From the NCBI GenBank assembly GCA_021106655.1, contig JAIOTT010000038.1:1-5660 (forward strand): DNA of 5,660 nt, in the 5' to 3' direction. Origin of the DNA: Bacteroidales bacterium. GTDB lineage: Bacteria > Bacteroidota > Bacteroidia > Bacteroidales > SMBSF77. How positions within the stretch are numbered: the stretch's first letter is position 1; each line of letters starts with the position of its first letter. The position numbers were made by a program, and so were the translations under genes. The notes below the pieces were generated by a model, which made no database searches, was not told where the DNA came from, and saw only the letters and a program-made list of their open reading frames with translations. Below, piece by piece: positions 4,384-5,660 of the stretch.

Positions 4384-5660
4384 CTAAACAGGATCCACAT
4401 CCACCTGCACCCTTACCTGCTTCACATCAGAATGCTTTTTAAATTCGTCTATCTCATTACTAATAGTTTCTTTTGCTTTTGAAACAGATATACCCTTTTC
4501 AATTTTTATCAGGATGTTTTTTAGGTAGAGATTTTTTATTCTGGAAACCAGAGGATATTCTGGGCCAAGGACTCTTTTTCCAAATTTATCTCTTAATTGC
4601 TTTGCCAGTTCAGAGGCTCCCTGGTTAAGAACTTTTGGATCTTTGTGTTTTAGTTTTAATTGTATCAATCTGTGGAAAGGCGGGTATTTGAATGTCTGTC
4701 TTTCTTTTAGCTGGCTGAGATACATTCCGGAATAGTTATTAGCAATAACATTTTCGATAACCATGTGTTGTGGCTTATAAGTCTGTATTATCACTTTACC
4801 CTTTTTCTTCCGCCCTGCCCTGCCGCTAACCTGTGCAAGTATCTGAAAACTTCTTTCAAAGGACCGAAAATCAGGGAAATTGATCATATTATCTGCATTT
4901 AATACTCCAACTATGCTAACATTATCAAAATCCAGGCCTTTAGTTACCATCTGGGTTCCTACCAGAATGTTTATTTTTCTATCCTCAAAATCAGTGATGA
5001 TCCTTTGATATGAATTTTTCGAACGGGTTGTATCCAGATCCATACGAGCGATCTTTACATCAGGAAAGAATACAGAAAGTTCATCTTCGATCTTTTCAGT
5101 ACCAAAACCTCTCATTAGGATCTTTGTATCACTGCATACCGGGCATTTTTCCGGAACTCTTGTTGAATAGCCACAATAATGACAACGTAAATTGTTAAAG
5201 TGTTTATGGTAAACGAGAGTCACATCACAGTTTTTGCATTCAGGAGTCCAGTTACAGCTTTCACATTCAAGCCGGGGAGAAAAACCTCTGCGGTTCTGAA
5301 AAATTATTATCTGCTCATCATCATTCAGCGCCTGTTCAATGGCATCAAGAAGTACCTCAGAAAAATATGACTTCATCTTTCTCTTTCGGCTCTCTTCTTT
5401 TATGTCAACAACTAGCACTTCAGGTAATGAAATATCTCCATAGCGGGTAAACAACTCTACAAGCGAATACTTGTTGATCTGAGTATTATAGTAACTTTCC
5501 AAAGATGGTGTTGCAGAGCCAAGCAGGGTCTTAGTATTATGAAGCCGCGCAAGGTAGATCGCTGAATCTCTTGCATTATATCTTGGAGCAGGATCATATT
5601 GTTTGTATGATGCATCATGTTCTTCATCAATGATGATGAGTCCAAGATCTTTGTATGGCA
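4384..5660 (-). CDS. priA: Primosomal protein N' PriA, replication-restart helicase (N-terminus outside window)
   Basis: 424 residues plus stop are visible, reading continuously from the right edge; the N-terminal DNA-binding domain and Walker A motif lie beyond it. The TTG at 5502 is internal, inside the LGSATPSLES motif. Seen in order: helicase motif II DEEH (11-14) after LGLIII, motif III GSATPS (47-52), eight cysteines in four C-x2-C pairs (132/135, 141/144, 159/162, 172/175) that bind two zinc ions, FGTEKIEDEL (185-194), motif V GTQMVTKGLDF (234-244), motif VI QVSGRAGR (276-283), and a C-terminal KYPPF...GP domain. PriA is a 3'-5' ATP-dependent helicase that recognises stalled forks and loads the replicative helicase at them. 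All motifs in the visible part are intact. It converges towards the MCE genes, and the repeat units begin 2 bases past its stop. Confidence 0.97.
   Translation of the reverse strand, partial: PYKDLGLIIIDEEHDASYKQYDPAPRYNARDSAIYLARLHNTKTLLGSATPSLESYYNTQINKYSLVELFTRYGDISLPEVLVVDIKEESRKRKMKSYFSEVLLDAIEQALNDDEQIIIFQNRRGFSPRLECESCNWTPECKNCDVTLVYHKHFNNLRCHYCGYSTRVPEKCPVCSDTKILMRGFGTEKIEDELSVFFPDVKIARMDLDTTRSKNSYQRIITDFEDRKINILVGTQMVTKGLDFDNVSIVGVLNADNMINFPDFRSFERSFQILAQVSGRAGRKKKGKVIIQTYKPQHMVIENVIANNYSGMYLSQLKERQTFKYPPFHRLIQLKLKHKDPKVLNQGASELAKQLRDKFGKRVLGPEYPLVSRIKNLYLKNILIKIEKGISVSKAKETISNEIDEFKKHSDVKQVRVQVDVDPV

Noticed and set aside
4300..4482. 60-residue + strand open frame
   Set aside because: It starts in repeat copy 2 and runs antisense into the C-terminus of priA.
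5010..5198. 62-residue + strand open frame within priA
   Set aside because: Antisense to the zinc-binding region of priA, with no protein character of its own.
5457..5645. 62-residue - strand frame at the right edge
   Set aside because: It is an out-of-frame shadow of priA, whose true frame continues unbroken through this stretch with the DEEH and GSATPS motifs.

Overview
The window looks like a low-GC chromosomal segment from a member of the Bacteroidota. Reasons: two consecutive single-TM MCE/MlaD-type genes of the kind seen in that phylum, one with a SPOR-like tail of the type I associate with Bacteroidota cell-wall amidases; TAnnTTTG promoter -7 boxes before starts; no clear Shine-Dalgarno sequences; and a PriA of the usual eight-cysteine type. 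The phylum call is inference from sequence style, not from a marker gene.

Layout. Bases 1-1700 (+ strand) carry the end of one MCE-domain protein (5' end outside the window) and a complete second one, 44 nt apart, both likely parts of an envelope lipid-transport apparatus. Bases 4384-5660 (- strand) carry the C-terminal ~424 residues of the replication-restart helicase PriA, whose N-terminus lies beyond the right edge. Between these two core blocks, 1701-4383 is an accessory stretch in which every gene is on the - strand. In transcription order it holds a type II toxin-antitoxin pair (antitoxin 3914-4147, MazF-type toxin 3591-3917, ATGA overlap), then a two-gene unit of an unrecognised 68-residue acidic protein and an HNH endonuclease (TAATG overlap), a 347-base gene-free stretch, and a small cysteine-containing gene that appears frameshifted (1939-2123).

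The accessory block is bracketed by two direct copies, 97 bases each with 7 mismatches, of a dispersed intergenic repeat (1838-1934 and 4215-4311). The repeat has a hairpin-forming head and a tail built from a 13-base unit, AATGACTARAATT. Two more units in inverted orientation sit directly after the priA stop codon. The island therefore contains an RNA-cleaving toxin module and a DNA-cleaving nuclease module between copies of the same repeat.

The points I consider most worth following are the MCE/SPOR-like fusion, the composite repeat, the small protein coupled to the HNH nuclease with a 20-base-period direct repeat in its leader, and the frameshifted four-cysteine gene. I saw no tRNA, rRNA, CRISPR array, transposase or convincing intrinsic terminator.
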